DNA from: Brevibacterium antiquum
Lineage (GTDB): Bacteria; Actinomycetota; Actinomycetes; Actinomycetales; Brevibacteriaceae
Length of the DNA: 64,000 nt
Direction: 5' to 3'
Assembly (NCBI RefSeq): GCF_016107655.1
Contig: NZ_JABASX010000002.1
Location: forward strand, 431,515 to 495,514
Both the position numbers and the translations under genes were made by a program. Under the pieces are notes generated by a model. The model saw only the letters and a program-made list of their open reading frames with translations. It did no database searches and was not told the origin of the DNA. Positions 1 to 8,002 of the stretch are shown here, piece by piece; the stretch's first letter is position 1, and each line of letters opens with the position of its first letter.

Positions 1-164
1 AAGATGGAGAGGAATCGGACCCTTTCCAGCAGCGGCATATCAGGGTCGGAGGCGAGATCGAGGACACGCTCGTTGAACGCCAGCCAGCTGAGCTCCCGGT
101 CGAGGAATCGATCCTCTGGATCCGGCAGACCCAGTTCCGCTCCGACTGCAGTGATGTCGTACAT
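1..164 (-). CDS. ppk: Polyphosphate kinase 1, N-terminal fragment (runs off window)
   Basis: The minus-strand frame from the ATG at 164 reads [12 protein letters not shown] and then [17 protein letters not shown], the typical N-terminal domain opening of Ppk1, which makes polyphosphate from ATP. Only about 54 residues are inside the window. AGGAGT lies 6 nt before the ATG and overlaps the mshD stop, and the gap between the genes is 4 nt, so the two are probably co-transcribed. Known: mshD stands near phosphate genes in several actinobacteria. The catalytic histidine lies outside the window. Confidence 0.85.
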   Translation of the reverse strand, partial: MYDITAVGAELGLPDPEDRFLDRELSWLAFNERVLDLASDPDMPLLERVRFLSI

Positions 165-168
165 CGCT

Positions 169-1137
169 CTACTCCTGATTGCGTTCGGTCGAGGAAGCCG
201 GCGCATAGGACACGTGCGCCACCGCGACATGGAATCCCAGCCGCTCGTACAAGCCTAGCGCCGGCGCATTGTCGGATTCGACGTAGAGTTCGATCACACT
301 CGCACCGGCGGCGACCATCCGGCGCATGCCCTCGATCGTCAGCGCCTTGCCCACACCCTTGGCATGGATGCTCGGGTCGACCCCGACGACATAGACCTCG
401 CCGAGGCGGCCCTCAGCGTCGGCGTCCGTGAGCTTGGTCTGGTGGAAGCCGATGACCTGGCCAGCCCGGATGGCGAGGATCACCGAATCCGGGTCGAAGT
501 CGGGTGCCTGGATGATCTCGGCGAAGTCCTCGGCCGTCTGCGACCCCTGCTCCGGGTGCCAGTCGAACGCCGCATTGTTGACTCGCCACCAACCGTCCTC
601 ATCGCCGGGGGCGAAGGAGCGGATGGTGACACCCTCCGGCGCCGAGGTCTGCGGCAGGTCATCGAGTGAGAGACCCGAACCGGTGCGCATCTGGTAGAGA
701 ACGCGATCACGACCGAGGTCGTGCTTCTTCGCCAGTGCCTGTGCGCCCGGGTGGTCGCCGTGTGACCAGCACCAGGAGTCGGGCTCTTCCTGAAGGATCG
801 TCGACAGCAGCTCTCCGCCCAGGCCCTGACCGCGGTGATCGGGGTCGATGAGGAATTCGGCCGCATGACGATCGCCCTGGAGCGCGCGGATGCCGAAGCC
901 GATGAGAGCGCCGTCGTCGGCGTTCGAGTCTGCTGAGTCGTCGGCATAGATTCGCCATACGCTGGAAGCCGTCTGCGCCGAATGAGATTCGTCCTCGCCG
1001 GTGGCGATGGCCAGGAGTCCGCCGGAGATCTCAGCGGACCCATCGGCTGCTGTCACGCGGTCGAGGAAGGTCAGCTCCGCGTCGGCGAGGGTGGTGATCG
1101 GGGTTCCGATCACGGCTCCGCTGGCTTCGATTCTCAT
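169..1137 (-). CDS. mshD: Mycothiol synthase (two GNAT domains)
   Basis: MshD acetylates Cys-GlcN-Ins with acetyl-CoA, the last step of mycothiol synthesis in the cytosol. The 322 residues hold two GNAT folds. The C-terminal one is clear: VYVVGVDP, the acetyl-CoA loop [10 protein letters not shown], then [18 protein letters not shown]. The N-terminal half has the weaker GNAT motif [12 protein letters not shown]. Length matches the family (about 300-320). Its ATG overlaps the stop of the upstream GlnR-like gene (ATGA), so the two are translationally coupled; a GlnR-mshD order is also known in mycobacteria. mshA lies about 40 kb away in this window. Confidence 0.92.
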   Translation of the reverse strand: MRIEASGAVIGTPITTLADAELTFLDRVTAADGSAEISGGLLAIATGEDESHSAQTASSVWRIYADDSADSNADDGALIGFGIRALQGDRHAAEFLIDPDHRGQGLGGELLSTILQEEPDSWCWSHGDHPGAQALAKKHDLGRDRVLYQMRTGSGLSLDDLPQTSAPEGVTIRSFAPGDEDGWWRVNNAAFDWHPEQGSQTAEDFAEIIQAPDFDPDSVILAIRAGQVIGFHQTKLTDADAEGRLGEVYVVGVDPSIHAKGVGKALTIEGMRRMVAAGASVIELYVESDNAPALGLYERLGFHVAVAHVSYAPASSTERNQE

Positions 1138-2126
1138 ACCTTCACGTCCTCCTCGTTCGACTCTGCTTCCGGCCGTTCATGCTCCGGCCGTTCATGCTCT
1201 GGCTGTTCGTGCTCCGCGACCTCGTCAGTGGCCGACGCTTCGTCGGCTTCCACCGCTGCGTCGGTGTCTGGCGTCTCTTCGGTATCTGACTCTGCCTCGT
1301 CACCGTCGCCGTGTGCGGCCGCGGAGTCGGGGCTGAAGCGGTAGCCGACGTAGCGGACGGTGTGGATGGCGTTCTCGAAGTCTTTGCCGAGTTTCGCACG
1401 CACGCGGCGGACATGCACATCGACGGTGCGGGTCCCTCCGAAGTAGTCATCGCCCCACACCGCGAGCAGGATCTCGTCGCGGGTGAAGACTCGTTCGGGG
1501 TGCATCGCGAAGAACTTCAGCAGGGCGAATTCGCGGTAGGTCAGATCGAGGCTGCGCTCGCCCAGGTGTGCGGTGAACGCGGTCTCGTCGATGCGCAGAG
1601 CGCCGCTGACGACGATCATGGGCTCGCCCTCGCTCGTCCAAGGGCCGCTGGTGTTCCAGGACGGGCGATCTGGCCGCGATCCTCCGGTGGTGGCTGTCGA
1701 GTCGGTTGCACTCACGCCGGCCCCGCCTCCCCACGAGGCGGCACCGTGCGAGGCCAGCGCCCGGTGGTGATCACGTGCCAGACGCAGGCGGGCCTCCACC
1801 TCGGCGGGGCCGGCAGTGGTGAGGACGATGTCGGACACGTTCCATTTCGCCGAGGCGGTGGCCAGTCCGCCTTCGCTGAGCACGACGATGATCGGAGCTG
1901 CGATGCGCGTCTGCGCCACCGCCTCGGCGATAGCAGGTGCCAAGGACAGGTCCAGGCAGGCGTCGGCGACGACGATGTCGGCAGTGAGCGAGTTGGAGTC
2001 TGCCCGGCTCAGATGATCGAGGCTGAGGCGTTCGATCTGGTGGCCGAGATACTGCAGGGACTCTGGGGCGACGGGGGAGTCGAGGCGGGGTGCAGGGCAG
2101 ATGTGCAGGATTCGCATGTGCTCCAT
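1134..2126 (-). CDS. GlnR-like winged-helix response regulator with acidic repeat tail
   Basis: The N-terminal 125 residues or so resemble a receiver, followed by an OmpR/PhoB winged helix (about residues 170-265: DLTYREFALLKFFAMHP, then TRTVDVHVRRVRAKLGKD and VRYVGYRF). Position directly before mshD matches actinobacterial glnR, the nitrogen regulator, an atypical receiver that works without a kinase. The acidic pocket is poorly conserved here. The last 60 or so residues are acidic and include EHERP repeats from three 15-bp units at 1170-1214. Two starts are possible: ATG 2126 (AGGAGG only 3 nt away) or ATG 2117 (MRILHIC). Orthology to GlnR is inferred from synteny and domain order. Confidence 0.75.
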   Translation of the reverse strand: MEHMRILHICPAPRLDSPVAPESLQYLGHQIERLSLDHLSRADSNSLTADIVVADACLDLSLAPAIAEAVAQTRIAAPIIVVLSEGGLATASAKWNVSDIVLTTAGPAEVEARLRLARDHHRALASHGAASWGGGAGVSATDSTATTGGSRPDRPSWNTSGPWTSEGEPMIVVSGALRIDETAFTAHLGERSLDLTYREFALLKFFAMHPERVFTRDEILLAVWGDDYFGGTRTVDVHVRRVRAKLGKDFENAIHTVRYVGYRFSPDSAAAHGDGDEAESDTEETPDTDAAVEADEASATDEVAEHEQPEHERPEHERPEAESNEEDVKV

Positions 2127-2173
2127 CCACCTCCTCGGACTCGGCTCGGCCGCTGAAGTAGCAGCCTGGGAAA

Positions 2174-2179
2174 AGTATA
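2174..2179 (-). promoter_or_regulatory. Likely -10 element of the GlnR-like gene
   Basis: TATACT on the minus strand would start transcription about 40 nt before the gene, leaving a leader that holds the AGGAGG site. No good -35 is visible. Just upstream, 2228-2275 carries three copies of a GGGTSAC-like word (around 2228, 2250 and 2270), possible regulator sites. Confidence 0.35.
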
Positions 2180-2292
2180 CCGAGGGTGCCCGGCTGTGCT
2201 TCTCCGATACCTAGGGGAGGGCAACAGGTCACAGGGGATGGGTCAACGGGTGACAGGAGAGAACGGGTCACACGAGAAGTGAGGGATGCCGG

Positions 2293-3108
2293 TCATGCGC
2301 TCGGCTTGCGTCCTGTCGTGTACGTCAGCGAGAAGAAGCGCGCACGGAACTCGGGGTCGGTGAGCATGGTGCGGTAGCGGTCCAGGTCTTCTCGACGGAG
2401 GCCGGTGGCGAGGAGCCCTTCCTCATTCTGCAGGCTGAGGTTCAGATGGTAGCTCGTCCAGGGTCCACCGCCGCGGGCGAGGGGAACGAGGTGCTGCGCG
2501 GCGACATCCGCGAGCCCGGCTCCGAACATCTCGACCTCGGTCCGGTCGGCCCAGCCGTAGTCGCAGTCGACTTCCGGGCCGAACCGCTGATACGCCGCGT
2601 GGTTGTATCTCCGCCACACCGCGTGGTCGGATTCCTCCGGTGCCACGAGCAGTTCTGCGGCGACACCGACATCTGCGATGACGAGCCATCCTCCGGGAGC
2701 CAGCTGCTCGACGAGCTGGGCGAAGACCCGTCTCCGGGCAGGCAGGTGGGCGAGGACCAGGCGCGCATGGATGAGGTCGTACGGCCCGATGGGGACGCCG
2801 TTGTGGACATCGTGATGGACGACATCGACATCCGGCGATGCAACCAGGTTCGTCACGTCCTTGTCGACAGCCAGGACGCTGCCACCGAAGTCTGCTGCCA
2901 TCATCTCGGCGATGGAGCCGTTTCCGGCTCCGACCTCAAGATACCTTGCGTTCTCCTTCGGCTGAAGCGACCTCAGCACTGTACGCGTCGTCGGGTCGAG
3001 GAGTGCGGATAGAAGGGTGAGCTGCTGTGTGCCCAGATCGGCTCCAATTCCGCAGCTGAGGTCGTATTCGTCGGCGGTGCAGCTGCCTGTTGTCAGCACA
3101 TTGGCCAT
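2293..3108 (-). CDS. Class I SAM-dependent methyltransferase
   Basis: A Rossmann-type methyltransferase of about 271 residues. Motif I is YLEVGAGNGSIAEMMA, the acidic motif II region is VLAVDKDV, and the post-I region PYDLIHARLVLAHLPARR leads to LAPGGWLVIADVG. The substrate is not identifiable. Start chosen at ATG 3108 (MANVLTTG) because GGAGA sits 6 nt upstream; the frame is open further upstream but that extension looks non-coding. It is transcribed away from the membrane gene at 3296 and is separated by about 170 bp from the GlnR-like gene downstream. Confidence 0.75.
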   Translation of the reverse strand: MANVLTTGSCTADEYDLSCGIGADLGTQQLTLLSALLDPTTRTVLRSLQPKENARYLEVGAGNGSIAEMMAADFGGSVLAVDKDVTNLVASPDVDVVHHDVHNGVPIGPYDLIHARLVLAHLPARRRVFAQLVEQLAPGGWLVIADVGVAAELLVAPEESDHAVWRRYNHAAYQRFGPEVDCDYGWADRTEVEMFGAGLADVAAQHLVPLARGGGPWTSYHLNLSLQNEEGLLATGLRREDLDRYRTMLTDPEFRARFFSLTYTTGRKPSA

Positions 3109-3295
3109 GAGATTCTCCATCAGAAGTGAGCAGGTTCGCATCAGCGTAGGTCGCTGCGTCAGGAGTGAACAGGGTCGGCCGTGACTCAGCAGATGCCCGC
3201 AACGACAGACGATGAGCGGTGTCGGTGACGTCGGCGGGGATCGCCGACACTGGCCCAAATCGCGTCGCCTCGGCCGAATAAGGCACGATAGTGCT

Positions 3296-4099
3296 GTGAT
3301 CAGATGGATTCGAGTAGTTGTCGCGCTGGCCTTGGCGTTGGCCCTCAGTGCCTCCGTGTACTGGGGCTACACCTTGTTCCTGCTGGCGACCGGGCTCATC
3401 GTCTTCGGCGTCGCCTACGGCTGGCCGCGACTGACAGACTCACCGCAGCCTCGCGCGACGTCGATCATGCTCGGCCTCTTCGGCGTGGCCGGACTGCTCG
3501 CGGCGTTCCGCGACGACGCAGCACCCTATCTTGACTGGCTTCCGGTCCTGGCGGGTCTCGGTCTGCTCTGGACCTTCGTGCAGAATCTCACCCGCGGAAT
3601 GGGTGCCTCTGATGCCGTTGCCAACGTCTCAGCCCAAGTTGCGGGCGTAGTCATCGTCCTGTCCGCGAGCACCTGGGTCGCGGCGATCACCGTGCCCGGC
3701 GACAAGGAAGCCATCGTCGTCGGTCTCGTGTCGCTCATCGTCGCCGGTTGCATGACAGCCCTGCCCTGGCCTGCGATCTACACGTCTCCGCTGGCGATTG
3801 CGATGCCGGTCGCGGTCGCCGGGATCCTCTCGGTCCTCATCTTCAAGGACGCCATCAGCGTTCCTGTCTCGCTCGTCCTCGGCGGCATCATGGGGCTGTT
3901 GGTCGCCGGCGTCGACCGCATGCTCGGACTCATCGCCTATAGCCAGTACCAGGCTGTGAGCCTTGAACTCTCCCAGAACATCGAGTTGAAGAAGAACGTG
4001 GAGAAGGCCCGCAGCTTCGCCGTTCAGCTCGCGCTCGGGGCCGCACCCATCGCCCTCGGCGGTGTCGTCGTCTATTCCCTGGAGCGCATCGCCTTCTGA
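3296..4099 (+). CDS. Multi-pass membrane protein, function unknown
   Basis: From GTG 3296 (VIRWIRVVVALALALAL) the 267 residues form about seven hydrophobic helices separated by short loops (VYWGYTLFLLATGLIVFGVAYGW, LGLFGVAGLLAAF, VVIVLSASTWVAAITV and others). A charged stretch (LSQNIELKKNVEKARSFA) precedes the last helix, which ends near the C terminus. I recognise no family. GTG 3296 was chosen because residues upstream are hydrophilic and unlike a signal; the Shine-Dalgarno site is weak. Confidence 0.7.
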   Translation: MIRWIRVVVALALALALSASVYWGYTLFLLATGLIVFGVAYGWPRLTDSPQPRATSIMLGLFGVAGLLAAFRDDAAPYLDWLPVLAGLGLLWTFVQNLTRGMGASDAVANVSAQVAGVVIVLSASTWVAAITVPGDKEAIVVGLVSLIVAGCMTALPWPAIYTSPLAIAMPVAVAGILSVLIFKDAISVPVSLVLGGIMGLLVAGVDRMLGLIAYSQYQAVSLELSQNIELKKNVEKARSFAVQLALGAAPIALGGVVVYSLERIAF

Positions 4100-4227
4100 C
4101 CTCGGCTGTGAGGTCCGACACGGTGAGCGCGACTCCGCGTTGAGACCGTGCTCAGGTTCGTGCTGAAGCCGTGCGCAGAGCACGGACTGAGTGCGCATAC
4201 CGCAGATGGGAAATGTAGACTGGGAGC

Positions 4228-4344
4228 ATGGATAACCTTGTCGCTCTCGAAATCGTCTTCTCCAGTCTCGTCGGCATTGCCGCTCTCGGCGCCCTGGGCG
4301 TCGGAGTCAAGGTCGTCACGGCTCTGTTCAAAGACAATCGCTGA
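4228..4344 (+). CDS. 38-residue single-pass membrane peptide
   Basis: Frame ATG 4228 to TGA 4342-4344: MDNLVALEIVFSSLVG, IAALGALGVGVKVV, then TALFKDNR. One hydrophobic helix fills most of it and a positively charged tail follows. GGGAG precedes the ATG, and a TAGACT -10-like hexamer ends 6 nt before it. The nitrobindin-like gene begins 5 nt after the stop, so it is probably the first gene of that operon. Function unknown. Confidence 0.6.
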   Translation: MDNLVALEIVFSSLVGIAALGALGVGVKVVTALFKDNR

Positions 4345-4349
4345 ACTCA

Positions 4350-4949
4350 ATGATCGAACTTGATGCCTCGGTTCACCCTGAGCTCGTTCCCCTGTCCTGG
4401 CTGATCGGTTCGTGGGAAGGCGTCGGAGTCGTCGGCTACGCGGACACCCCTGAGAAGCAGTTCGGCCAGCGCGTCGACTTCGTCGCTCATCCCGGAACCC
4501 CGTTCCTGCAGTACACCGCGCATGCGTGGCTGCTGAGTGAGGACGGGGAACTGGAATCGACGCTGACTCTGGAGACCGGGATCTGGCAGCTCGTGCGCCC
4601 GCGCGATGCCGGTGACGTCGGCCCGGGAATGCTCGTGCCCACCGAAGAGCCCAGCTTCACCTCGGCGGCTGCCGTCGACACTCTGCGCACGAATGATGAC
4701 GGATTCGAGATCGAAGCCGAGATCGTCCACCCGCACGGCGTGATGGAACTCTACGCAGGCCACGTCAAGGGGCCGCGCATCGACCTCTCCACTGATGTCG
4801 TCGCCCGGACCAAGACCGCGAAGGAGTACACGGCCTCGACCCGCATGTACGGCCTCGTCGGTGGGGAGCTCATGTGGGCCTGGGACATGGCCGCACTGGG
4901 CCACGAGCTCGCTACACACTCCTCAGCCCGACTGAAGAAGATTGCCTGA
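4350..4949 (+). CDS. Nitrobindin-like heme-binding beta-barrel protein
   Basis: Member of the FABP-like family (formerly DUF1794), cytosolic ten-strand barrels that bind ferric heme and, in studied mycobacterial members, isomerise peroxynitrite to nitrate. The family signature GSWEGVGV occurs near residue 21. The C-terminal AALGHELATHSSARLKK supplies the candidate proximal histidine. Length (199) is slightly above usual (about 160-190). The ygfZ-like gene starts 1 nt after the stop, a gene pairing common in actinobacteria. Activity is inferred from the family. Confidence 0.8.
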   Translation: MIELDASVHPELVPLSWLIGSWEGVGVVGYADTPEKQFGQRVDFVAHPGTPFLQYTAHAWLLSEDGELESTLTLETGIWQLVRPRDAGDVGPGMLVPTEEPSFTSAAAVDTLRTNDDGFEIEAEIVHPHGVMELYAGHVKGPRIDLSTDVVARTKTAKEYTASTRMYGLVGGELMWAWDMAALGHELATHSSARLKKIA

Positions 4950-4950
4950 T

Positions 4951-6087
4951 ATGACTGCCTCATCGCTGAATCGCCCACTGAGCTCCACCGCGGTATTCGG
5001 CGGCGAAGGGCTCGAGCACACCCCGGCCCACTACGGCTCGCCGCTGCGCGAACAGCGGGCACTGCTCGAAAAGGGCGCGATCGTCGATCTGCCCCACCTG
5101 CGGATCCTGCGTCTGAGCGGAGCCGATCGCCTCACCTGGCTGAACTCCATCACCACGCAGAAGCTCGACACCCTGGCGCCGGGCGTGTCCACAGAGACTC
5201 TCGTCCTTGACCCGAACGGCCGCATCGAAGGCTGGCTGAAGCTCGTCGACGACGGCGAATCGCTGTGGGCGATCAGTGAGCTGCGCACCGACGAGACTCT
5301 CGAATTCCTCCGCACGATGGTCTTCATGATGCGGGTGACGATCGATGACGTCAGCGATGAGTTCCAATGCATCGGCGCCGTCGTGAAGCTCCCCGACAGC
5401 CTGCCCATGACCCAGCTGTGGTCCGATCCCTGGCCGCACATCGGGACCGGTTCGGCCTCATACGCCGAGGTCGATCTCGGACTCGAGGTGGCAGGGGAGG
5501 ACCACCCCGGGCTCGAGACTCAGTTCGTCATCGGCATCATCGCGCGCACGGACCTGCGGGCCACCTCGGCGAGCGAATTCACGATGGCCGGGTTCGACGC
5601 CTGGGAAGCCGTGCGGATCGCCGCCTGGCGTCCGGGTGTGAACGAGATCGACCACAAGTCACTCGTCGGCGAACTCGATCTGCTGCGTACCTCGGTGCAC
5701 CTGGCCAAGGGCTGCTACCGCGGTCAGGAGGCCGTGGCCCGCGTGCACAACCTGGGCCAGCCGCCTCGCAGGCTCGTCTTCGTTCACCTCGACGGATCCG
5801 GGCACATCCAGCCCGAAGCCGGCGCCGAGGTGCTCGCTGAGGTCCGCGGTTCCGAACGGTCCGTGGGCCAGCTGACCTCGGTCGCACTGCACTGGGAACT
5901 CGGGCCGATCGGCCTGGCCGTGGTCAAACGCAATCTCTCCGCCGAGGCTGAACTCAGCTTCGATCTGGGTGATGACGCACCTCGTGTGGCCGGGGCCCAG
6001 GAGACGATCGTCGCGCCCGTGCGCGAACACGACATCGAACTTCCGGGACGCAACAAGGACACCGACATGCGGAATCAGCAACGCTGA
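4951..6087 (+). CDS. ygfZ: YgfZ/GcvT-like folate-binding protein (Fe-S cluster maintenance)
   Basis: 378 residues with the family signature KGCYRGQE (around residue 253), the conserved cysteine motif of YgfZ/IBA57 proteins, which use tetrahydrofolate to maintain certain Fe-S enzymes. The N-terminal part resembles the GcvT tetrahydrofolate domain (LRLSGADRLTWLNSITTQKLD). ATG 4951 follows the nitrobindin stop by 1 nt; a TTG at 4942 is possible but overlaps that gene. The last 15 or so residues are hydrophilic. A small inverted repeat covers the stop codon. Confidence 0.85.
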   Translation: MTASSLNRPLSSTAVFGGEGLEHTPAHYGSPLREQRALLEKGAIVDLPHLRILRLSGADRLTWLNSITTQKLDTLAPGVSTETLVLDPNGRIEGWLKLVDDGESLWAISELRTDETLEFLRTMVFMMRVTIDDVSDEFQCIGAVVKLPDSLPMTQLWSDPWPHIGTGSASYAEVDLGLEVAGEDHPGLETQFVIGIIARTDLRATSASEFTMAGFDAWEAVRIAAWRPGVNEIDHKSLVGELDLLRTSVHLAKGCYRGQEAVARVHNLGQPPRRLVFVHLDGSGHIQPEAGAEVLAEVRGSERSVGQLTSVALHWELGPIGLAVVKRNLSAEAELSFDLGDDAPRVAGAQETIVAPVREHDIELPGRNKDTDMRNQQR

Positions 6088-6089
6088 TT
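6073..6089 (+). terminator. Short hairpin over the ygfZ stop codon
   Basis: AATCAGC, loop AAC, GCTGATT gives a perfect 7-bp stem followed by TTTCC. It includes the TGA at 6085-6087. It is marginal as an intrinsic terminator. Confidence 0.35.
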
Positions 6090-6279
6090 TCCTCGCTCGG
6101 CGGAATCAGCGCCGGGGTCCGGGGTTTCGAGGCGCGGAACTGCGATTTCGGCACCCGCAGACCTCGAAATCTGCATTTCGCGCCGTGATTTCTGCACGGT
6201 CTGAACCGCACTGAGTGCAACGGAATTCGCATGCGTGGGGTTCGGGATGGGTGCGATCTGCTCACTCTGCGGACGGTAA

Positions 6280-6309
6280 TTGACAAGAACCGTCGTGAGG
6301 CTCTATTGT
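6280..6309 (+). promoter_or_regulatory. Promoter of gabT giving a leaderless mRNA
   Basis: TTGACA (6280-6285), an 18-nt spacer, then TATTGT (6304-6309). The ATG begins at 6317, 7 nt later, so the predicted transcription start falls on or beside the start codon. No ribosome-binding site is present. It is the most consensus-like promoter I see in the window. Confidence 0.65.
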
Positions 6310-6316
6310 TCCCGTT

Positions 6317-7681
6317 ATGACAGCTTTGGAAATTGGCGGCGAAGCTCTGCCGCAGGAACGTAAGATCGTCACCGAGATCCCCGGGCCGAAGTCCCGCGAG
6401 ATCGAGGCGCGTCGCCAGTCAGCCGTGGCTCCGGGAGTCGGTTCCAGCCTCCCCGCCTATGTGGTGGCAGCCGGCGGCGGAATCCTCAAGGACGTCGATG
6501 GCAACCAGATCATCGACCTGGGGGCCGGCATCGCCGTGACGACGGCAGGCAACTCGAACCCCCGAGTGGTCAAGGCCGCCACCGAGCAGCTCCAGTCATT
6601 CACTCACACCTGCTTCATGGTCAACCCCTACGAGGGCTACGTCGAGGTCGCCGAGGCGCTCAACCGCCTGACCCCGGGTAATCACGAGAAGCGCTCCATC
6701 CTGCTCAACTCCGGCGCCGAAGCTGTCGAGAACGCTGTCAAGATCGCTCGCGCCCACACCGGCCGCGACGCCGTGGTCGTCTTCGACCACGCTTACCACG
6801 GCCGCACGAACCTGACCATGTCGATGACTGCGAAGGCCAACCCCTACAAGGCCGGTTTCGGTCCGTTCGCGGGCGAGGTCTACCGCGCACCCATGTCCTA
6901 CCCGTTCCGCGACAACGACGCGGCCGGCACCAAAGTCAGCGGTGAGGAGGCGGCCAAGCGCGTCATCACCATGATCGAGAAGCAGATCGGCTCCGAGTAC
7001 GTCGCTGCTATCGTCATTGAGCCCATCCAGGGTGAGGGCGGCTTCATCGTCCCGGCCGAGGGCTTCCTGCCTGCACTGGTCGAGTACGCCAAGGACAAAG
7101 GCATCGTCTTCGTCGCCGACGAGGTTCAGGCAGGCTTCGCCCGCACGGGCAAGATGTTCGCCTCGGAGTGGGAAGAGATCGTCCCTGACATCATCACCAC
7201 CGCGAAGGGCATCGCCGGCGGTCTGCCGCTTTCGGCCGTGACCGGTCGCGCGGAGATCATGGACTCGGTCGGACCGGGTCGCCTCGGCGGGACCTACGGC
7301 GGCAACCCCGTTGCCTGCGCGGCAGCGCTCGGTGCCATCGCCTCCTACGAGGAAGATGGACTCGTTGAGAACGCCGCTCACATCGGCGAGGTCGTCACCG
7401 ATCGCCTCACCAAGCTGCAGGGCAAGTACCCGGAGGTCGGTGACATCCGCGGTCGCGGCGCCATGATCGCCGCCGAGTTCGTCCAGCACGACACGATCGA
7501 TCCGAACCCCGAGCTGGTCAAGAAGATCGCAGACTACTGCTCGAAGAACGGTGTCCTCGTGCTCACCACGGGAACCTTCGGCAATATCCTGCGCTTCCTG
7601 CCGCCGCTGACGATCTCCGACGAGCTCCTCAACGACGCCTTCGACGTCATCGAAGAGGCAATCGCCGCTTCTGTGGCCTGA
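6317..7681 (+). CDS. gabT: 4-aminobutyrate (GABA) transaminase family, class III PLP aminotransferase
   Basis: 454 residues. It moves the amino group of GABA (or a related omega-amine) to 2-oxoglutarate, giving succinate semialdehyde and glutamate. Visible motifs: NSGAEAVENAVKIARA (PLP phosphate), FDHAYHGRTNLTMSMT, IVIEPIQGEGGF, FVADEVQAGFARTGKMFA (the Asp that holds the pyridine nitrogen), and TTAKGIAGGLPLSAVTGRAEI with the Schiff-base lysine. GGTYGGNPVACAAALG follows. Length and motifs fit actinobacterial GabT. It is monocistronic, with its own promoter and a large hairpin behind it. Exact substrate is inferred. Confidence 0.9.
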   Translation: MTALEIGGEALPQERKIVTEIPGPKSREIEARRQSAVAPGVGSSLPAYVVAAGGGILKDVDGNQIIDLGAGIAVTTAGNSNPRVVKAATEQLQSFTHTCFMVNPYEGYVEVAEALNRLTPGNHEKRSILLNSGAEAVENAVKIARAHTGRDAVVVFDHAYHGRTNLTMSMTAKANPYKAGFGPFAGEVYRAPMSYPFRDNDAAGTKVSGEEAAKRVITMIEKQIGSEYVAAIVIEPIQGEGGFIVPAEGFLPALVEYAKDKGIVFVADEVQAGFARTGKMFASEWEEIVPDIITTAKGIAGGLPLSAVTGRAEIMDSVGPGRLGGTYGGNPVACAAALGAIASYEEDGLVENAAHIGEVVTDRLTKLQGKYPEVGDIRGRGAMIAAEFVQHDTIDPNPELVKKIADYCSKNGVLVLTTGTFGNILRFLPPLTISDELLNDAFDVIEEAIAASVA

Positions 7682-8002
7682 CAGCTCGAATCCGGCCCCG
7701 CTCGCGCGGCAGCGTCTGCGGGTTCTGACGGCGGCGTATCGACCTCATGCGAGGTCGATACGCCGCCGTCGGTCGTTGTGGAGCCGCGCGGGAGTGGTGC
7801 TCAACCGCGGTGATATCGTCGAGTCCCAGGGGATGGGGTGATGTCACCGGTTCAATGGGGGATGGTCCGGGTTGTTCACGAGGGGTGTGCTGCTGCGGGG
7901 AGTGCCTTTGCAACGCTATCCTGCTTGCCGTGATCGGGCATCGCACGTAAGTATGAGATCGGACTGCTACGGCAGGATTGAGGGTATAGCACAATAGGCT
8001 CC
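7682..8002. other. Intergenic region between gabT and the sensor kinase
   Basis: Besides the hairpin at 7727-7770, it holds an imperfect palindrome GGTGATGTCACC (about 7838-7849). A possible extended -10 (TATAGC at 7985-7990, or CACAAT at 7990-7995) lies just before the kinase gene. I see no credible gene in it. Confidence 0.5.
7727..7770. terminator. 20-bp perfect hairpin after gabT, shared with the one after rlmB
   Basis: Left arm 7727-7746 and right arm 7751-7770 are exact reverse complements, with loop ATGC. Both arm ends match the hairpin at 63952-63995 while the middle of the stem differs with compensation. There is no T-tract, so it is probably a bidirectional terminator or mRNA-end stabiliser. 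Confidence 0.75.
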
